From Vreelandella halophila (GTDB taxonomy: Bacteria; Pseudomonadota; Gammaproteobacteria; Pseudomonadales; Oleiphilaceae), in contig NZ_JACHUZ010000011.1 of assembly GCF_019903425.1 (NCBI RefSeq), positions 272,722-336,721 on the forward strand: DNA of 64,000 nt. Direction: 5' to 3'. The notes beneath the pieces were generated by a model. It made no database searches and was not told the origin of the DNA. It was given only the letters and a program-made list of their open reading frames with translations. Below are positions 1-11,087 of this stretch, in pieces. Each line of letters opens with the position of its first letter. Within the stretch, counting starts at the first letter, position 1. Made by a program: the position numbers and the translations under genes.

Positions 1-1
1 G

Positions 2-397
2 GCTGGCTGCCCGCGTTGCGCGGCCGGCGAGGGCTGCGGGCAGGGTTTGCTTGGCGCGATGCGCAGTGGGCCCGCCCCCGGTGAGTTCTGGGTCACCGTT
101 CCCGGGGGCGAACGAGTGGCGCCGGGGGACTGGGTGCTGTTGCGGATGGCGCCTTCGGCACTGGTGGCAGGCGCGGGGCTGGTCTATCTGGTGCCACTTC
201 TGGGGCTGGTTCTGGGGGCTTTACTCGCGGAGGGCCTGGTCGGAGGCGGTGACGGGGTGACGACCGTTGCCGGGATCGGCGGTCTCGCCGCTGGGCTGCT
301 GCTGGCTCGCTACCGGCTGCGTGATGCCCGTTTGGCAGGGCGCTTCGAGCCGGTTTTGGTGAGGCGCTTACCCGTTTGTGAAGTACAGTTCACTTGA
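2..397 (+). CDS. rseC: RseC/MucC-family regulator of the sigma-E system (5' end cut by window edge)
   Basis: This is the C-terminal part of an inner-membrane RseC/MucC protein, which modulates envelope-stress signalling through the RseA/RseB and sigma-E partners. The frame is open to the window start. The first visible residues carry the family cysteine cluster C-x2-C-x5-C (bases 8-37). After it come two hydrophobic segments separated by a short Gly-rich loop, as in Escherichia coli RseC, and an Arg-rich cytoplasmic tail. An internal TTG at 47 could be mistaken for the start, but the cysteine motif lies upstream of it, so the gene begins outside the window. mucD follows, the usual partner order in the algU/rpoE-mucABCD arrangement. 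Confidence 0.85.
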   Translation, partial: AGCPRCAAGEGCGQGLLGAMRSGPAPGEFWVTVPGGERVAPGDWVLLRMAPSALVAGAGLVYLVPLLGLVLGALLAEGLVGGGDGVTTVAGIGGLAAGLLLARYRLRDARLAGRFEPVLVRRLPVCEVQFT

Positions 398-494
398 AAA
401 CCCCGGCGCCCAACTCAATATCATAACGGAGTATTAGAAGCGGGTCTTCGCGGTGCGTCGACCCCTGATTATTCAAACCGGATGGGAGACCCCA

Positions 495-1907
495 ATGACG
501 AGGATGCCGCATCGAGTCACACCGCTGTTTGCCCTTGCATTTCTGCTGATGAGCGCCTGTGTACCCGCACAGCAGAGTGGGAGCCAGCTGCCGGATTTCA
601 CCGGGCTGGTCGAGGATAATGCGGACGTTGTGGTCAATATCAGTACCACGTCCACGAGCTCCCGGGGCGCAACGCCGTTTGGCGGTCAGATGGAACAGCT
701 GCCCGAGTTCTTCCAGGAATTCTTCAAGGACCGTTTCCGGGGGCAGATGCCGGACCGCCAGCGTGAGCACCAGTCCATGGGGTCCGGTTTCATTGTCTCT
801 TCCGACGGTTATATCCTCACCAACAACCATGTGGTTGAGAACGCGGACGAGATCATCGTACGCATGAACGATCGCCGCGAGATGGAAGCGGAAGTGGTGG
901 GTGCCGATGCCCGTTCCGACATCGCGGTACTGAAGGTGGATGCTGAAGGCCTGCCCACGGCGAAAATCGGCAGCTCCTCGGATCTGTCGGTGGGCGAATG
1001 GGTCTTCGCCATTGGTTCGCCTTTTGGCTTCGATTACACCGTGACCTCGGGGATTGTCAGTGCCAAGGGGCGTTCGCTGCCACGTGACAACTACATCCCC
1101 TTCATCCAGACCGATGTGGCCATCAATCCCGGCAATTCCGGAGGGCCCCTGTTCAACATGGACGGTGAGGTCATTGGGGTGAATTCCCAGATCTATACCC
1201 GTTCCGGTGGTTTCATGGGGGTTTCTTTCGCGATTCCCATGGATGTGGCCATGGATGTGTTTGACCAGCTGCGTGAGGAGGGCAGTGTGACCCGCGGCTG
1301 GCTGGGCGTGATGATCCAGGAGGTGAACCGGGACCTGGCCGAGACCTTCGGGCTTGAGCGCCCCCATGGTGCCCTGGTGGCGGATGTGGTGCCGGATTCA
1401 CCGGCCGCGGAAGCCGGCCTGCAGCAGGGGGACGTGATTCTCGAGTTCAATGGCGAGGAAATCACCCGCTCCTCGGATCTGCCACCCAAGGTCGGACAGG
1501 CGGATGTTGGCAGCGAGGCCGAACTGACCGTGATGCGGGGCGGTGAACGGATCACGGTGACCTTCACTGTGGGTGAGCTGCCGGAAGACGGTCAGCAGGC
1601 CCAGCAGCAGTCCGCGGAGCCGGATACGGGTAATCCTCTCGGGCTGAGGGTTGAGCCGCTGCCTGAACAGCTGGCACGCCAGTGGGATCTTGACGGCGGT
1701 GTACTGGTCACGGAAGTCGGGCGGGGCCCGGCGCGCCAGGCCGGCATCCGGCGTAACGATGTGATCCGCAAGATCGGCAACCAGGGCGTGACCGGCGTTG
1801 ATGAGTTCCGTGAGGCGGTCTCCGCGCTGCCAGCCGGCAAGCCGGTCGCCGTCACTCTGGTCCGGCAGGGAAATCCGCGGATCGTGGCTCTGCGACTGCC
1901 CGAGTAA
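495..1907 (+). CDS. mucD: Periplasmic serine endoprotease MucD/DegP (Do family)
   Basis: HtrA-type protease of 470 residues that degrades misfolded envelope proteins and limits sigma-E activation. ATG 495 is preceded by GGGAGA and is preferred to a GTG at 453. A signal peptide covers about residues 1-25 and ends near MSAC-VPAQ, so either lipoprotein or ordinary cleavage is possible. The trypsin-like domain has the triad His112 (TNNHVVEN), Asp142 (RSDIAVLK) and Ser215 (GNSGGP). Two PDZ domains follow, at roughly residues 255-345 and 370-465. The size is normal for MucD. It lies directly after rseC, its usual neighbour, and before lepA. Confidence 0.95.
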   Translation: MTRMPHRVTPLFALAFLLMSACVPAQQSGSQLPDFTGLVEDNADVVVNISTTSTSSRGATPFGGQMEQLPEFFQEFFKDRFRGQMPDRQREHQSMGSGFIVSSDGYILTNNHVVENADEIIVRMNDRREMEAEVVGADARSDIAVLKVDAEGLPTAKIGSSSDLSVGEWVFAIGSPFGFDYTVTSGIVSAKGRSLPRDNYIPFIQTDVAINPGNSGGPLFNMDGEVIGVNSQIYTRSGGFMGVSFAIPMDVAMDVFDQLREEGSVTRGWLGVMIQEVNRDLAETFGLERPHGALVADVVPDSPAAEAGLQQGDVILEFNGEEITRSSDLPPKVGQADVGSEAELTVMRGGERITVTFTVGELPEDGQQAQQQSAEPDTGNPLGLRVEPLPEQLARQWDLDGGVLVTEVGRGPARQAGIRRNDVIRKIGNQGVTGVDEFREAVSALPAGKPVAVTLVRQGNPRIVALRLPE

Positions 1908-1923
1908 CCCACGCCACAATGCC

Positions 1924-1957
1924 GGCCGGCTCCGGGGGATTCCACCCCGGGCCGGCC
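1924..1957 (+). terminator. Strong GC hairpin after mucD, probable terminator
   Basis: A 13-bp stem (GGCCGGC, one bulged T, CCGGGG pairing with CCCCGGGCCGGCC) encloses a seven-base loop. It starts 16 bases after the mucD stop. Only a weak T-rich stretch (CTTTCCC) follows, so it may be a leaky or Rho-assisted terminator, or an attenuating hairpin between mucD and lepA. Confidence 0.5.
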
Positions 1958-2047
1958 ATAGCCTTTCCCTCCCGTGTCCGGTAAAATCCGCCCGGTCATG
2001 GCCGCTGCCGCAATGGCAGTCGCCGGAAACCGGATTCTGGAGTTTCA

Positions 2048-3850
2048 GTGAGCGATCTCAGCCACATACGCAACTTTTCGATCATTGCCCACATCGACCA
2101 CGGCAAGTCCACACTGGCGGACCGTTTCATCCAGGTCTGCGAAGGACTGACCGACCGGGAAATGAACGAGCAGGTCCTGGATTCCATGGACCTGGAGCGT
2201 GAACGCGGGATCACCATCAAGGCCCAGAGCGTGACGCTCAAGTACAAGGCGAAGGATGGCAATGTCTACGAGCTCAACTTCATCGACACCCCGGGTCACG
2301 TGGACTTCTCGTATGAGGTCTCGCGGTCGCTGAAGGCCTGCGAGGGCGCGCTGCTGGTGGTGGATGCCGGCCAGGGCGTGGAGGCCCAGTCGGTCGCCAA
2401 CTGCTACACCGCGATGGATCAGAACCTGGAGGTCATCCCGGTCCTGAACAAGATCGACCTGCCGCAGGCAGACCCCGAGAAGGTCATGTCCGAGATCGAG
2501 GACGTGATCGGGATTGATGCCAGCGACGCGGTGCCCTGCAGTGCCAAGAACGGCACCGGGGTCGAGGATGTGCTGGAGGCGCTGATAAAGCGGATTCCAT
2601 CGCCCCAGGGCGAGGTGGATGACGCCCTTCAGGCGCTTATCATCGACTCCTGGTTCGACAACTACCAGGGCGTGGTCTCGCTGGTGCGGGTCATGCACGG
2701 CAGTGTGCGCAAGGGCGAGAAGATTCTGGTCAAGTCCACCGGCAAGACCCACGTTGTGGACAAGGTGGGCTATTTCAACCCGAAGCCCACCACCATCCCC
2801 GAGCTCAAGGCCGGGGAGGTGGGTTTTGTTGTGTCCGGCATCAAGGACATCAAGGGTGCACCCGTGGGCGATACCATGACCCACGCCAGCACACCGGACG
2901 TCCCCCAGCTCGAAGGCTTCCAGAACGTCAAGCCTCAGGTGTACGCAGGCATCTTCCCGGTCTCTTCCGAGGACTACAACGCTTTCCGGGACGCGCTCGA
3001 GAAACTGACCCTCAACGACGCCTCGCTGTTCTTCGAACCGGAGAGTTCGGACGCGCTTGGCTTCGGCTTCCGTTGTGGTTTCCTGGGCATGCTCCACATG
3101 GAGATCATCCAGGAGCGGGTGGAGCGCGAGTACGGCATCAACCTTATCACCACCGCGCCCACGGTGGTCTATGAGGTGGTGATGGTGGATGGCAGCGTGG
3201 AGTACATCGAGAATCCCTCGCGCCTGCCGGACCCGGCCGAGATCGAGGAGATCCGCGAGCCCATCTGCGAGGCCAACATCCTCGTTCCCCAGGAATTCCT
3301 GGGCAACGTGATCGCCCTGTGTGAGGAGCGCCGTGGCCAGCAGACCAACATGAACTTTCTGGCTACCCAGGTTCAGGTGGTGTACGAGCTGCCCATGAGC
3401 GAGGTGGTTCTGGACTTCTTTGACCGCCTCAAAAGTGCCACACGCGGCTATGCCTCACTGGATTACCAGTTCCAGCGTTTCCAGGCGGCCAACCTGGCGC
3501 GGCTGGACATTCTCATCAACGGTGACCGGGTGGATTCCCTGGCCATCGTGGTGCATCGGGATCAGGCCCACAGCAGGGGCAGGGCCTTTGCCGAGAAGAT
3601 GAAGGAACTGATTCCCCGCCAGATGTTCGACATCGCCATCCAGGCGGCCATCGGCAATCACGTGGTGGCGCGCCAGACGGTCAAGGCGCTGCGCAAGAAC
3701 GTCACGGCCAAGTGCTATGGCGGCGACGTCAGCCGCAAGAAGAAGCTGCTGCAGAAGCAGAAGGAAGGCAAGAAGCGCATGAAGCAGGTCGGGAACGTAG
3801 AGGTGCCTCAGGAGGCCTTCCTGGCCGTGCTCAGGGTGGACGATGACTAG
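2048..3850 (+). CDS. lepA: Elongation factor 4 (LepA), back-translocating ribosomal GTPase
   Basis: Ribosome-associated GTPase of 600 residues, the standard family length. It acts on stalled or mistranslocated ribosomes. The start is GTG 2048, with a TGGAG ribosome site just upstream. Visible motifs are G1 AHIDHGKST near residues 14-22, G2/G3 with ERGITIK and DTPGHVDF, and G4 NKIDLP. The LepA-specific C-terminal domain ends in a Lys-rich stretch ([17 protein letters not shown]). lepB follows after nine bases, the classical lepA-lepB operon. Confidence 0.98.
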   Translation: MSDLSHIRNFSIIAHIDHGKSTLADRFIQVCEGLTDREMNEQVLDSMDLERERGITIKAQSVTLKYKAKDGNVYELNFIDTPGHVDFSYEVSRSLKACEGALLVVDAGQGVEAQSVANCYTAMDQNLEVIPVLNKIDLPQADPEKVMSEIEDVIGIDASDAVPCSAKNGTGVEDVLEALIKRIPSPQGEVDDALQALIIDSWFDNYQGVVSLVRVMHGSVRKGEKILVKSTGKTHVVDKVGYFNPKPTTIPELKAGEVGFVVSGIKDIKGAPVGDTMTHASTPDVPQLEGFQNVKPQVYAGIFPVSSEDYNAFRDALEKLTLNDASLFFEPESSDALGFGFRCGFLGMLHMEIIQERVEREYGINLITTAPTVVYEVVMVDGSVEYIENPSRLPDPAEIEEIREPICEANILVPQEFLGNVIALCEERRGQQTNMNFLATQVQVVYELPMSEVVLDFFDRLKSATRGYASLDYQFQRFQAANLARLDILINGDRVDSLAIVVHRDQAHSRGRAFAEKMKELIPRQMFDIAIQAAIGNHVVARQTVKALRKNVTAKCYGGDVSRKKKLLQKQKEGKKRMKQVGNVEVPQEAFLAVLRVDDD

Positions 3851-3859
3851 GGAGTGTCC

Positions 3860-4660
3860 ATGAACATTAATTTCCCGCTGCTGCTGGTGGTACTCACCGC
3901 CGTCACTGGCCTCATCTGGCTGATTGATGGCCGGTTCTTCCGGCCGCGCCGGCAGGAGCGCTATGCCCAGAGTGGTGCCCGCAAAAGCGCCGAGGACGCG
4001 GCGGACAGCGATGATCCGGACCAGCCCTGGCTCGCCGAGGTCAGTCGTTCCTTCTTCCCCATCCTGCTGGTGGTTCTGGTGCTGCGTTCCTTCCTCGTGG
4101 AGCCCTTCCAGATTCCGTCCGGCTCCATGCTGCCCACGCTGGAGGTGGGAGATTTCATCCTGGTGAACAAGTTCACCTATGGGCTGAGGCTGCCGGTGGC
4201 GCACTGGGAGATCGTGGACTTTGGCAACCCCGAAAGGGGCGACATCATGGTATTCCGCTACCCGGTGGAGCCCTCGGTCAATTACATCAAGCGTGTGGTC
4301 GGGGTGCCGGGCGACCGGATTGCCTATGAGGGCAAGCAGCTCTACGTTAATGGAGAGCCGGTGCCGTCTGCGTTTGTGGCGAGCCTGGGAAACCAGGATC
4401 TGCACCGGGAAAAACTGGGGGACGATGGGTTCAGTACCTTTTATGCCCAGCGGCAGACGGATCCGGATGCCGAGGGCGAGTGGACGGTTCCGGAGGGCCA
4501 CTATTTCGTGATGGGTGACAACCGCGACAATAGCCGGGACAGTCGGTACTGGGGCATGGTGCCCGACCATCATGTGGTGGGTAAGGCGTTCGCGATCTGG
4601 ATGCACTGGGAGTCTCTCACGAGCCTGCCCAGCTTCCAGCGCGTGGGCTGGATCCAGTAG
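3860..4660 (+). CDS. lepB: Signal peptidase I
   Basis: Inner-membrane serine protease of 266 residues that removes signal peptides from exported proteins. ATG 3860 has AGGGAG upstream, better than GTG 3854. Two N-terminal membrane segments lie near residues 3-20 and 55-75. The catalytic Ser/Lys dyad is Ser89 in PSGSMLPTL and Lys144 in YIKRVVGVPGD. The conserved box GDNRDNSRDSRYWG lies near residue 217. The family context is complete: lepA upstream and rnc-era downstream, with a DUF4845 gene between. Confidence 0.97.
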   Translation: MNINFPLLLVVLTAVTGLIWLIDGRFFRPRRQERYAQSGARKSAEDAADSDDPDQPWLAEVSRSFFPILLVVLVLRSFLVEPFQIPSGSMLPTLEVGDFILVNKFTYGLRLPVAHWEIVDFGNPERGDIMVFRYPVEPSVNYIKRVVGVPGDRIAYEGKQLYVNGEPVPSAFVASLGNQDLHREKLGDDGFSTFYAQRQTDPDAEGEWTVPEGHYFVMGDNRDNSRDSRYWGMVPDHHVVGKAFAIWMHWESLTSLPSFQRVGWIQ

Positions 4661-4675
4661 TAGCGGAGATCCGAT

Positions 4676-5059
4676 ATGGAACCTAAGACAGCCAGGCAGC
4701 AGCAGGGCTTCTCGATGCTGGCGATCATGCTGTTCATCGCGATCGGCGTTTTTGTGCTGACCGTGGTCGTGCGGGTGGTGCCGGTATACGTCGAGGATTT
4801 CACGCTCAGCAGCATCATCGGCTCCCTGGAGGATTCCCGGCCCTACCGCGAGGCGGAAACAGTGGGGGATGTGCGGGAGCTGCTCCGCAAACGTATCCAG
4901 ATGGAGAACATTGACGGCGTGGAAGTGGATGACATCGCCATGGAACGTGATGGCGAGCGCCTGCTTCTGGAGTTCTCCTATGAAGTCCGCTCTCCGTTCA
5001 TGGGCAATATTGACACCGTGATCCAATTCGACCACCAGCATGAACTGAGGATGCCGTGA
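4676..5059 (+). CDS. DUF4845 single-pass membrane protein
   Basis: A 127-residue protein with one N-terminal membrane helix (about residues 12-35, after a short basic Gln-rich leader). A soluble periplasmic-side domain follows, with the [10 protein letters not shown] stretch and a closing beta-rich part typical of DUF4845. The family is nearly always found between lepB and rnc in gammaproteobacteria, as here. No activity is established. Its pseudopilin-like N-terminus ([13 protein letters not shown]) is noticeable, but the usual prepilin Glu5 is absent. It overlaps rnc by four bases (GTGA). Confidence 0.85.
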   Translation: MEPKTARQQQGFSMLAIMLFIAIGVFVLTVVVRVVPVYVEDFTLSSIIGSLEDSRPYREAETVGDVRELLRKRIQMENIDGVEVDDIAMERDGERLLLEFSYEVRSPFMGNIDTVIQFDHQHELRMP

Positions 5060-5757
5060 CCGAGCAGGAACGCCTCGACCAGCTCCAGAAACGACTGGGG
5101 TACCACTTCAGTGATGTGGAACACCTCCGGCTGGCGCTGACCCACCGCAGCTACGGTGGCAATAACAACGAACGGCTTGAGTTCCTGGGGGATTCCATCC
5201 TCAACATGGTCATGGCCCAGTACCTGTTTCATCGCTTCCCGGAAGCCCGGGAAGGCCAGCTCAGCCGCCTGCGGGCCCGACTGGTGCGCGGGGCGACGCT
5301 GGCGGAGATCGCACTGGAGTTCGAGCTGGGCGACTGCCTGCGCCTGGGCTCCGGGGAGCTCAAGAGCGGTGGTTTCCGGCGGGAGTCGATCCTGGCCGAT
5401 GCCGTGGAATCGATCGTTGGCGGCATCTATCTGGATTCGGGGCTGGAGCATGCCAGGGAGCGCCTTCTGGCCTGGTTCGGGCCCCGGCTTGACCGGCTGA
5501 GCCTGCAGGACACCCAGAAGGATCCCAAGACGCGTTTGCAGGAGTTCCTCCAGTCCCGGCGCGAGGCGCTGCCCAACTACGAGGTGGAGACGGTGCGCGG
5601 TGAGGCACACCAGCAGACGTTCTACGTGAACTGCACCGTACCCATACTGCCAGCGGCGACCCGCGGCCAGGGCGGGAGCCGGCGTGCCGCGGAACAGGAC
5701 GCGGCACGGCTGGCGCTGGAGCAGCTCGATCAGGAGGCCGCCGGCAATGACGGATGA
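5056..5757 (+). CDS. rnc: Ribonuclease III
   Basis: Double-strand-specific endoribonuclease of 233 residues for rRNA and mRNA processing. The catalytic domain carries the signature [12 protein letters not shown] at residues 39-50. Acidic metal ligands of the second site lie in the [17 protein letters not shown] stretch. A C-terminal dsRNA-binding domain starts near residue 155 ([11 protein letters not shown]). Start GTG 5056 overlaps the upstream stop, implying translational coupling. Its 3' end overlaps era by 11 bases. Confidence 0.97.
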   Translation: MTEQERLDQLQKRLGYHFSDVEHLRLALTHRSYGGNNNERLEFLGDSILNMVMAQYLFHRFPEAREGQLSRLRARLVRGATLAEIALEFELGDCLRLGSGELKSGGFRRESILADAVESIVGGIYLDSGLEHARERLLAWFGPRLDRLSLQDTQKDPKTRLQEFLQSRREALPNYEVETVRGEAHQQTFYVNCTVPILPAATRGQGGSRRAAEQDAARLALEQLDQEAAGNDG

Positions 5758-6655
5758 AGCGGTCACCCGCAGTGGTTTTGTCGGCATCCTGGGGCGGCCC
5801 AATGTGGGCAAGTCCACCCTGATGAATCACATGCTGGGCCAGAAGCTCAGCATCACCTCGCGCAAGCCCCAGACAACCCGCTACCAGCTGCTGGGGATCC
5901 ACACGGTGGAGCAGGACCAGATGGTGTTCGTGGATACCCCGGGTCTGCACATCGAGGAACCCAGGGCCCTCAACCGCTACATGAACCGGGAAGCCACCAC
6001 CGCCCTGCGGGACGTGGACGTGGTGGTGTTCGTGGTTGACCGTGATCTGTGGAATGAGGGCGACGCCAATGTGCTGGAGCGCTTCTCCCATCTCCAGTGC
6101 CCGGTTCTGGCGGTGATCAATAAGGTCGACCAGATGTCGGATACGGACCAGCTGCTGCCGCACATCGAATGGCTCAGCCAGCAGTACCCGTTCACCGAGA
6201 TCGTGCCGGTTTCGGCGTTACGCTCGCGCAACCTGGATCGCCTGGAAGGCGCCATTCGCAGCCATCTGCCGGAAGGGCCGCATCACTTCGGTGACGATGA
6301 CCTGACCAACCGGAGCTCGCGCTTCCTGGCTGCAGAGATGATCCGCGAGAAGATCACCCGCCAGCTCGGGGCCGAGCTGCCCTACACCATGGCGGTGGAG
6401 ATCGAGACCTTCGAACAGGAAGGCAACACGCTGCACATCAATGGGCTCATCCTGGTTGAGCGCCAGGGCCAGAAGAAGATCGTCATCGGTGACAAGGGCA
6501 GCCGTCTGCGCCAGATCGGCCAGGAGTCGCGGCTGGATATGGAGAGCCTGTTCGGTTCGAAAGTGATGCTCCGCCTCTGGGTCAAGGTACGCAAGGGCTG
6601 GGCCGATGATGAGCGCGCCCTGCGCTCCCTGGGGTATGGGGACCAGGGGCGCTGA
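5747..6655 (+). CDS. era: GTPase Era, 16S rRNA maturation factor
   Basis: GTPase of 302 residues required for 30S assembly. ATG 5747 lies inside the end of rnc. The G1 loop GRPNVGKS is at residues 16-23. G2 is in the QTTRYQ stretch, G3 is DTPG and G4 is NKVD. The KH RNA-binding domain occupies the C-terminal third, with the [14 protein letters not shown] stretch. The length equals E. coli Era (301). Arrangement rnc-era-recO-pdxJ is the standard one. Confidence 0.98.
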   Translation: MTDEAVTRSGFVGILGRPNVGKSTLMNHMLGQKLSITSRKPQTTRYQLLGIHTVEQDQMVFVDTPGLHIEEPRALNRYMNREATTALRDVDVVVFVVDRDLWNEGDANVLERFSHLQCPVLAVINKVDQMSDTDQLLPHIEWLSQQYPFTEIVPVSALRSRNLDRLEGAIRSHLPEGPHHFGDDDLTNRSSRFLAAEMIREKITRQLGAELPYTMAVEIETFEQEGNTLHINGLILVERQGQKKIVIGDKGSRLRQIGQESRLDMESLFGSKVMLRLWVKVRKGWADDERALRSLGYGDQGR

Positions 6656-6658
6656 GCC

Positions 6659-7378
6659 GTGAGCGACCGCGGCCAGCAGCTGGATCCGGCCTTTGTGCTG
6701 CATCGCCGCCCCTATGGTGAAACCAGCCTGATCGTGGACCTATTCACCCTTCACCATGGCCACTTCAGTGCTGTGGCACGCGGCGCCGCCCGGCCCCGGA
6801 GCCAGTGGCAGGCGGAGCTCCAGCCCTTCCGGCCGCTCAGGATCTCCTGGTCCGGTCGCCAGTCGCTCAAGACGCTGGGTCACGCCGAGGCCACGGCACC
6901 TGCGCTGGCACTGGCCGGTGACCGCCTCTATTGCGGCTTCTACCTGAATGAATTGCTGTTGCGGCTGCTGACCGAGGCGGATCCGGCCCCGGATCTGTTC
7001 AGCGCCTATCTGGATACCCTCGAACGGCTGGCGGCTGGCAGTGCGGCGCTGGAGCCCACGCTGCGGCGGTTCGAGTACCGGCTCGCGGGGGAACTGGGTT
7101 ACGGCATCAGCTGGGACAGGGCGGGAGATACGGGTGAGCCCGTACAGCCCGAGCGTTACTATGCATTCCATCCGGCGCAGGGCGTTCTGGCGGAGGCCCC
7201 CGGGCCTGTCGGTGGCATTCCGGGTGAGCACCTGCTGGCGCTGGCTGCGGATGAACTGGATAATCAGGCGGTACTCAGGCTGGCCAAACGGCTTATGCGC
7301 AGCCTTGTGGATCATCTGCTACAGGGGCGGCCGCTGCACAGCCGCCGTCTTTTCGTGCGTCAGGGGAGGTCAGAATGA
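6659..7378 (+). CDS. recO: DNA repair protein RecO
   Basis: Recombination mediator of 239 residues that anneals SSB-coated DNA and helps load RecA with RecR. Start is GTG 6659, three bases after era. The N-terminal OB-fold is recognisable ([19 protein letters not shown]), and the helical domain follows. The zinc-binding cysteines found in some RecO proteins are absent, as in E. coli. It overlaps pdxJ by four bases (ATGA). Confidence 0.93.
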   Translation: MSDRGQQLDPAFVLHRRPYGETSLIVDLFTLHHGHFSAVARGAARPRSQWQAELQPFRPLRISWSGRQSLKTLGHAEATAPALALAGDRLYCGFYLNELLLRLLTEADPAPDLFSAYLDTLERLAAGSAALEPTLRRFEYRLAGELGYGISWDRAGDTGEPVQPERYYAFHPAQGVLAEAPGPVGGIPGEHLLALAADELDNQAVLRLAKRLMRSLVDHLLQGRPLHSRRLFVRQGRSE

Positions 7379-8130
7379 ATCATCAGCCGCACCGGGTGCT
7401 GCTCGGCGTCAACGTGGATCACGTGGCAACGCTCCGGGAGGCCCGGGGGACGCGTTACCCGGATCCGGTCCAGGCCGCACTGCTTGCCGAGGAGGCCGGA
7501 GCCGATGGCATCACGTTGCATCCCCGGGAGGATCGCCGTCATATCCAGGACCGGGATGTGCGGATCCTGAGCGAGACCCTGAACACCCGGATGAACCTGG
7601 AGATGGCCGTTACCGATGCCATGCTGGCCTTTGCCGAAACCATCCGCCCCGAGCACTGCTGCTTTGTGCCGGAGAAGCGCGAGGAGTTGACCACCGAGGG
7701 CGGGCTGGATGTGGCCGGCCAGCCCGGGCGGGTAAAGGCGGCCTGTGAGCGCATGGCGTCGATGGGGACGGAAGTCTCGCTGTTCATTGATGCCGATCCC
7801 GACCAGATCCGGGCGGCGGCGGACTGTGGCGCGCCGGCCATTGAGCTGCACACCGGGGAATACGCGCTGGCGGAGACGCCGGCGGTGATGGAGCGGGAGC
7901 TGGGTCGGCTGCGTGAGTGCGTGGACCTTGCCCGGGGACTGGGGCTGACCGTCAACGGCGGCCATGGCCTGCACTACCACAATACGGCTGCCATTGCGGC
8001 GCTTGAGGGCATCCATGAGCTCAACATCGGTCATGCCATCATGGCACGGGCGCTGATGGTCGGCATGAAGGAAGCTGTCCGGGACATGCGGGCGCTGATT
8101 GATCAGGCCTCAGGTGTCGGCGCTGTGTAG
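7375..8130 (+). CDS. pdxJ: Pyridoxine 5'-phosphate synthase
   Basis: TIM-barrel enzyme of 251 residues. It joins 1-deoxyxylulose 5-phosphate and 3-amino-2-oxopropyl phosphate in the last ring-forming step of vitamin B6 synthesis. Conserved parts are the N-terminal [23 protein letters not shown], and [11 protein letters not shown], then [12 protein letters not shown] near the C-terminus. The ATG overlaps the recO stop. Its last 21 bases overlap the 3' end of the convergent barA/gacS gene. Confidence 0.97.
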   Translation: MNHQPHRVLLGVNVDHVATLREARGTRYPDPVQAALLAEEAGADGITLHPREDRRHIQDRDVRILSETLNTRMNLEMAVTDAMLAFAETIRPEHCCFVPEKREELTTEGGLDVAGQPGRVKAACERMASMGTEVSLFIDADPDQIRAAADCGAPAIELHTGEYALAETPAVMERELGRLRECVDLARGLGLTVNGGHGLHYHNTAAIAALEGIHELNIGHAIMARALMVGMKEAVRDMRALIDQASGVGAV

Positions 8131-10947
8131 CAGCTGGTGCCAGTGCGTCTGCTCACACCAGCGCAGCAATCGGTCCATGGCCGCGAGCAGGCGTTCCAGT
8201 GCCGGTTCGATGCCCTCGGCATCCTGCTTGAGGCGGGTTTCCAGGTCTGCGGCACAGTCGCCCAGCTCCGGAACTCCCGTATAGTGGGTGGCGCCGTGCA
8301 GACGGTGGACCCGTTCTAGCAGGGTGGCCCGATCCCCCTGATTGTGGAGTGTTTCAACAGCGTTGCGGTCCTCTTCGACATGGTCCAGCAGCATGCTCAG
8401 CATCTCCTCCGCCAGGTCAGGCTTACCATTGGCCAGCCGCAGGCAGGCGTTGGGGTCGACCACCGGGTGCTGGCGGCCCCGTGATGAGGGCCTGATCGCT
8501 TCGGGCTCGTGGGGATGAGCTTCCCGCTCCTGCGGGGGCTGCACTTTCAGCCCCAGATGGCGCTGGAGCGTTTGGGCGATCAGGGACGGGTTGATGGGCT
8601 TGGTCAGATAGCCGTCGAAACCGGAGGCCAGTAGATGCTCGCGCTCTTCCGACAGGGCGTGGGCCGTGAGGGCAATGACCGGCACATGGCTGTTGGCGTT
8701 GCTGAGCTGGCGTATGCGGGTGGTGGCGTCGGTGCCGTCCATGCCGGGCATCTGGACATCCATCAGCACCAGGTCGAAGGTTTCCTGCTGGAGCCGCTGC
8801 AGGGCCTCATAGCCGCTGCTAACATCCTCCACATGGAGATTGAACTCCCGCAATAACGTTGTGACCAGTTTGAGATTGGCCTCATTGTCATCCACTGCCA
8901 GAACGCGGGCATTTGTCTCCTGGTGGGCTGTGGGCAGCAGCGCCGGCGCCCTTGGCTGTTCCGAGGAATCATCCGTCCCCTGGATCAGTTGCCTGAGGCG
9001 CGGCTGGAAAAAAGTGCGGCGCACCGGCTTGGTCATGTGGGCCGAGGCCATGGTCACCAGTGGGCCGGTATCCTCATTGAGCGTGGGGGTCAACAGCAGT
9101 ACCCGACAGTCGCACTCGTATTCCAGGGTCCGGATCAGTTCCCGGTGCTGGTTCGAGTGCAGCAGGTGGCGGGCCACGCCCAGAATCACCAGAGCAAAGC
9201 CCTGGCCGCTGGCCTGGGCGGACTGGACCTGTGTGATCACTTCCTGAGGGTCGTGTGCGTGAGTTACATCCACCCCGGACTCCCGCAGGAGATTGGTGAT
9301 GGCCAGCCCGGATGTTTCCTGGTATTCCAGATAGAGGACCAACTCGCCGCTGAGCGGGATTTCCGAAGCCGTCTCCGCTGCGCCGGAGGTCTCCAGGGGC
9401 AGGCTGAACCAGAAGCTGGAGCCTCTGCCCAGTTCGCTGTCGACGCCGATTTCCCCGCCCATTTCCTCCACCAGCCGGCGTGAGATGACCAGGCCCAGGC
9501 CGGTGCCGCCGTACTGGCGTGCGGTGGAAGCATCCGCTTGGTTGAAGGCGTTGAAGATGCTTTCCTGCTGGGAGTCGGAGAGGCCCACACCGGTGTCCGT
9601 GACGCTGATCCGGATGCGTTCGTCCTCCGGATCATTCTCATCGAGCATCACCCGCACCACGACCTCGCCGTGCTGGGTGAACTTTATGGCGTTATTCACC
9701 AGGTTGGTCAGTACCTGCTTGATGCGCAGCGGGTCACCCATGAAGGCATCGGGAACATCGGTATAGATCAGGGGCGCCAGGTCCAGGTTCTTCTCGTGGG
9801 CCGCGGGTGCCAGCATGATCAGGACTTCCTCCACGGTCTCGCGCAGGTGGAAGGGGGTTCTGTCCAGGACCAGCTTGCCTGCTTCGATCTTGGAGAAGTC
9901 CAGGATGTCGTTGATGATGGTGAGCAGGATCTCGGAGGACTTGCGGATGGTGTTGAGGTGGTCCCGCTGCTGGGCCGAGGCGGGGGCTTTCAGCAGCAGA
10001 TCCGTGAAGCCGATGATGCCGTTGAGCGGGGTCCGGATCTCATGGCTCATGTTGGCCAGGAATTCCGACTTGATGCGGCTTGCCTCAAGCGCCTGCTTGC
10101 GCGCCAGATCGAGTTCGATATTCTGGACCTCGATGGTTTCCAGGGTCTCGCGCAGATCCTCGGTGGCCTGATCCACGTTCTGCTGCATCTCGTCCCGGGC
10201 CTGCTGCAGGCTGCCGGCCATGGCATTGAGCCCGGAAGCCAATTCCTCCAGCTCCGGTCCTGCCGTCATCTCCACCCGGGTGTCGAGATTGCCCTCGCGC
10301 AGACGGTTGATGGCACGGGTGAGCTCATGGATGGGGTCGGTGACCGAGCGGCTCAGGTGGATGGCGATCAGGGTGTTCAGGAAGAGGCCGCCCCCGACCA
10401 GAAGCAGGCTTACCAGCAGGGCTTCATACTGCTCCTTGCGGGTGGTGGCATGGGAAAGTTCAACGCTTGCCCATCCCAGGGGTTGCTCGCCCCCGGAGTC
10501 GTCGTTACGGCGTCGGTCCATGTCCAGGAGGCCGTCAATCATGAGGTCCTGGGGGTAGATGGGGGCAGTGAACAGCGAAGCGTCCTCACCGGTGTGGACT
10601 GTCGGGCTGGTTACGTTCTGGAGTGGCTCCCGGCCCTGCAGCCGCTCCCGGCGGCCGGTCTGTACCAGCTTCCGTCCATCGCTGTCATAGATGGTGATAG
10701 CGCGGACATCGTCCTCTTCCAGCATGGAACTGGCGATGCCGAACAGGAGGTTACGATTGCCGGTAAAGGCACCGTACTCAGAGGCGGAGGCCAGCTGACG
10801 GCTGAGCGACATGCCCCGTTCCTCGAGCATGCGCGACAGATTGCTGACCCAGCTGTGGGTGAAGTACACCCCTACGATCACGATCAGCACCATCGTGGGG
10901 ATCAGCGACAGAAAGAAGACCTTTTTCTGGACGCCCCAGCGGCGCAT
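8110..10947 (-). CDS. gacS: Hybrid sensor histidine kinase BarA/GacS
   Basis: Tripartite sensor kinase of 945 residues, expected to phosphorylate the response regulator UvrY/GacA, which drives CsrA-titrating small RNAs. Order: membrane helix near residues 10-30, periplasmic sensor region, second helix near 180-200, HAMP, and HisKA with phospho-acceptor His302 ([10 protein letters not shown]). Next come the ATPase domain ([15 protein letters not shown]), a first receiver lacking a clear phospho-Asp, a second receiver with Asp730 ([11 protein letters not shown]), and an HPt with His884 (LHGATHY). The degenerate first receiver is usual for BarA. cysM-rlmD-relA lie divergently, the Pseudomonas gacS context. 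Confidence 0.93.
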   Translation of the reverse strand: MRRWGVQKKVFFLSLIPTMVLIVIVGVYFTHSWVSNLSRMLEERGMSLSRQLASASEYGAFTGNRNLLFGIASSMLEEDDVRAITIYDSDGRKLVQTGRRERLQGREPLQNVTSPTVHTGEDASLFTAPIYPQDLMIDGLLDMDRRRNDDSGGEQPLGWASVELSHATTRKEQYEALLVSLLLVGGGLFLNTLIAIHLSRSVTDPIHELTRAINRLREGNLDTRVEMTAGPELEELASGLNAMAGSLQQARDEMQQNVDQATEDLRETLETIEVQNIELDLARKQALEASRIKSEFLANMSHEIRTPLNGIIGFTDLLLKAPASAQQRDHLNTIRKSSEILLTIINDILDFSKIEAGKLVLDRTPFHLRETVEEVLIMLAPAAHEKNLDLAPLIYTDVPDAFMGDPLRIKQVLTNLVNNAIKFTQHGEVVVRVMLDENDPEDERIRISVTDTGVGLSDSQQESIFNAFNQADASTARQYGGTGLGLVISRRLVEEMGGEIGVDSELGRGSSFWFSLPLETSGAAETASEIPLSGELVLYLEYQETSGLAITNLLRESGVDVTHAHDPQEVITQVQSAQASGQGFALVILGVARHLLHSNQHRELIRTLEYECDCRVLLLTPTLNEDTGPLVTMASAHMTKPVRRTFFQPRLRQLIQGTDDSSEQPRAPALLPTAHQETNARVLAVDDNEANLKLVTTLLREFNLHVEDVSSGYEALQRLQQETFDLVLMDVQMPGMDGTDATTRIRQLSNANSHVPVIALTAHALSEEREHLLASGFDGYLTKPINPSLIAQTLQRHLGLKVQPPQEREAHPHEPEAIRPSSRGRQHPVVDPNACLRLANGKPDLAEEMLSMLLDHVEEDRNAVETLHNQGDRATLLERVHRLHGATHYTGVPELGDCAADLETRLKQDAEGIEPALERLLAAMDRLLRWCEQTHWHQLLHSADT

Positions 10948-11087
10948 CAGTGATCCTGCTTCGTCCTGTGGATGGCTCCGGAGTGGTTGGGCACGGCTCC
11001 GGTTCGGCGTATCATGGGCGCCAATCTAACACAAGCGTGTGCTGGCACGCGCTGCCGGTGTCACAAGCCTGAGGAGTCTCCGCCGCC

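Noticed and set aside
378-393. GTGAA-N6-TTCAC inverted repeat at the end of rseC
   Set aside because: It looks like an operator, but lies inside codons before the stop. Five-base arms are expected by chance at this scale.
3455-5041. A 528-codon minus-strand frame across lepA, lepB and the DUF4845 gene
   Set aside because: It is antisense to three well-recognised genes and rich in His/Arg/Gln, as expected of a reversed frame.
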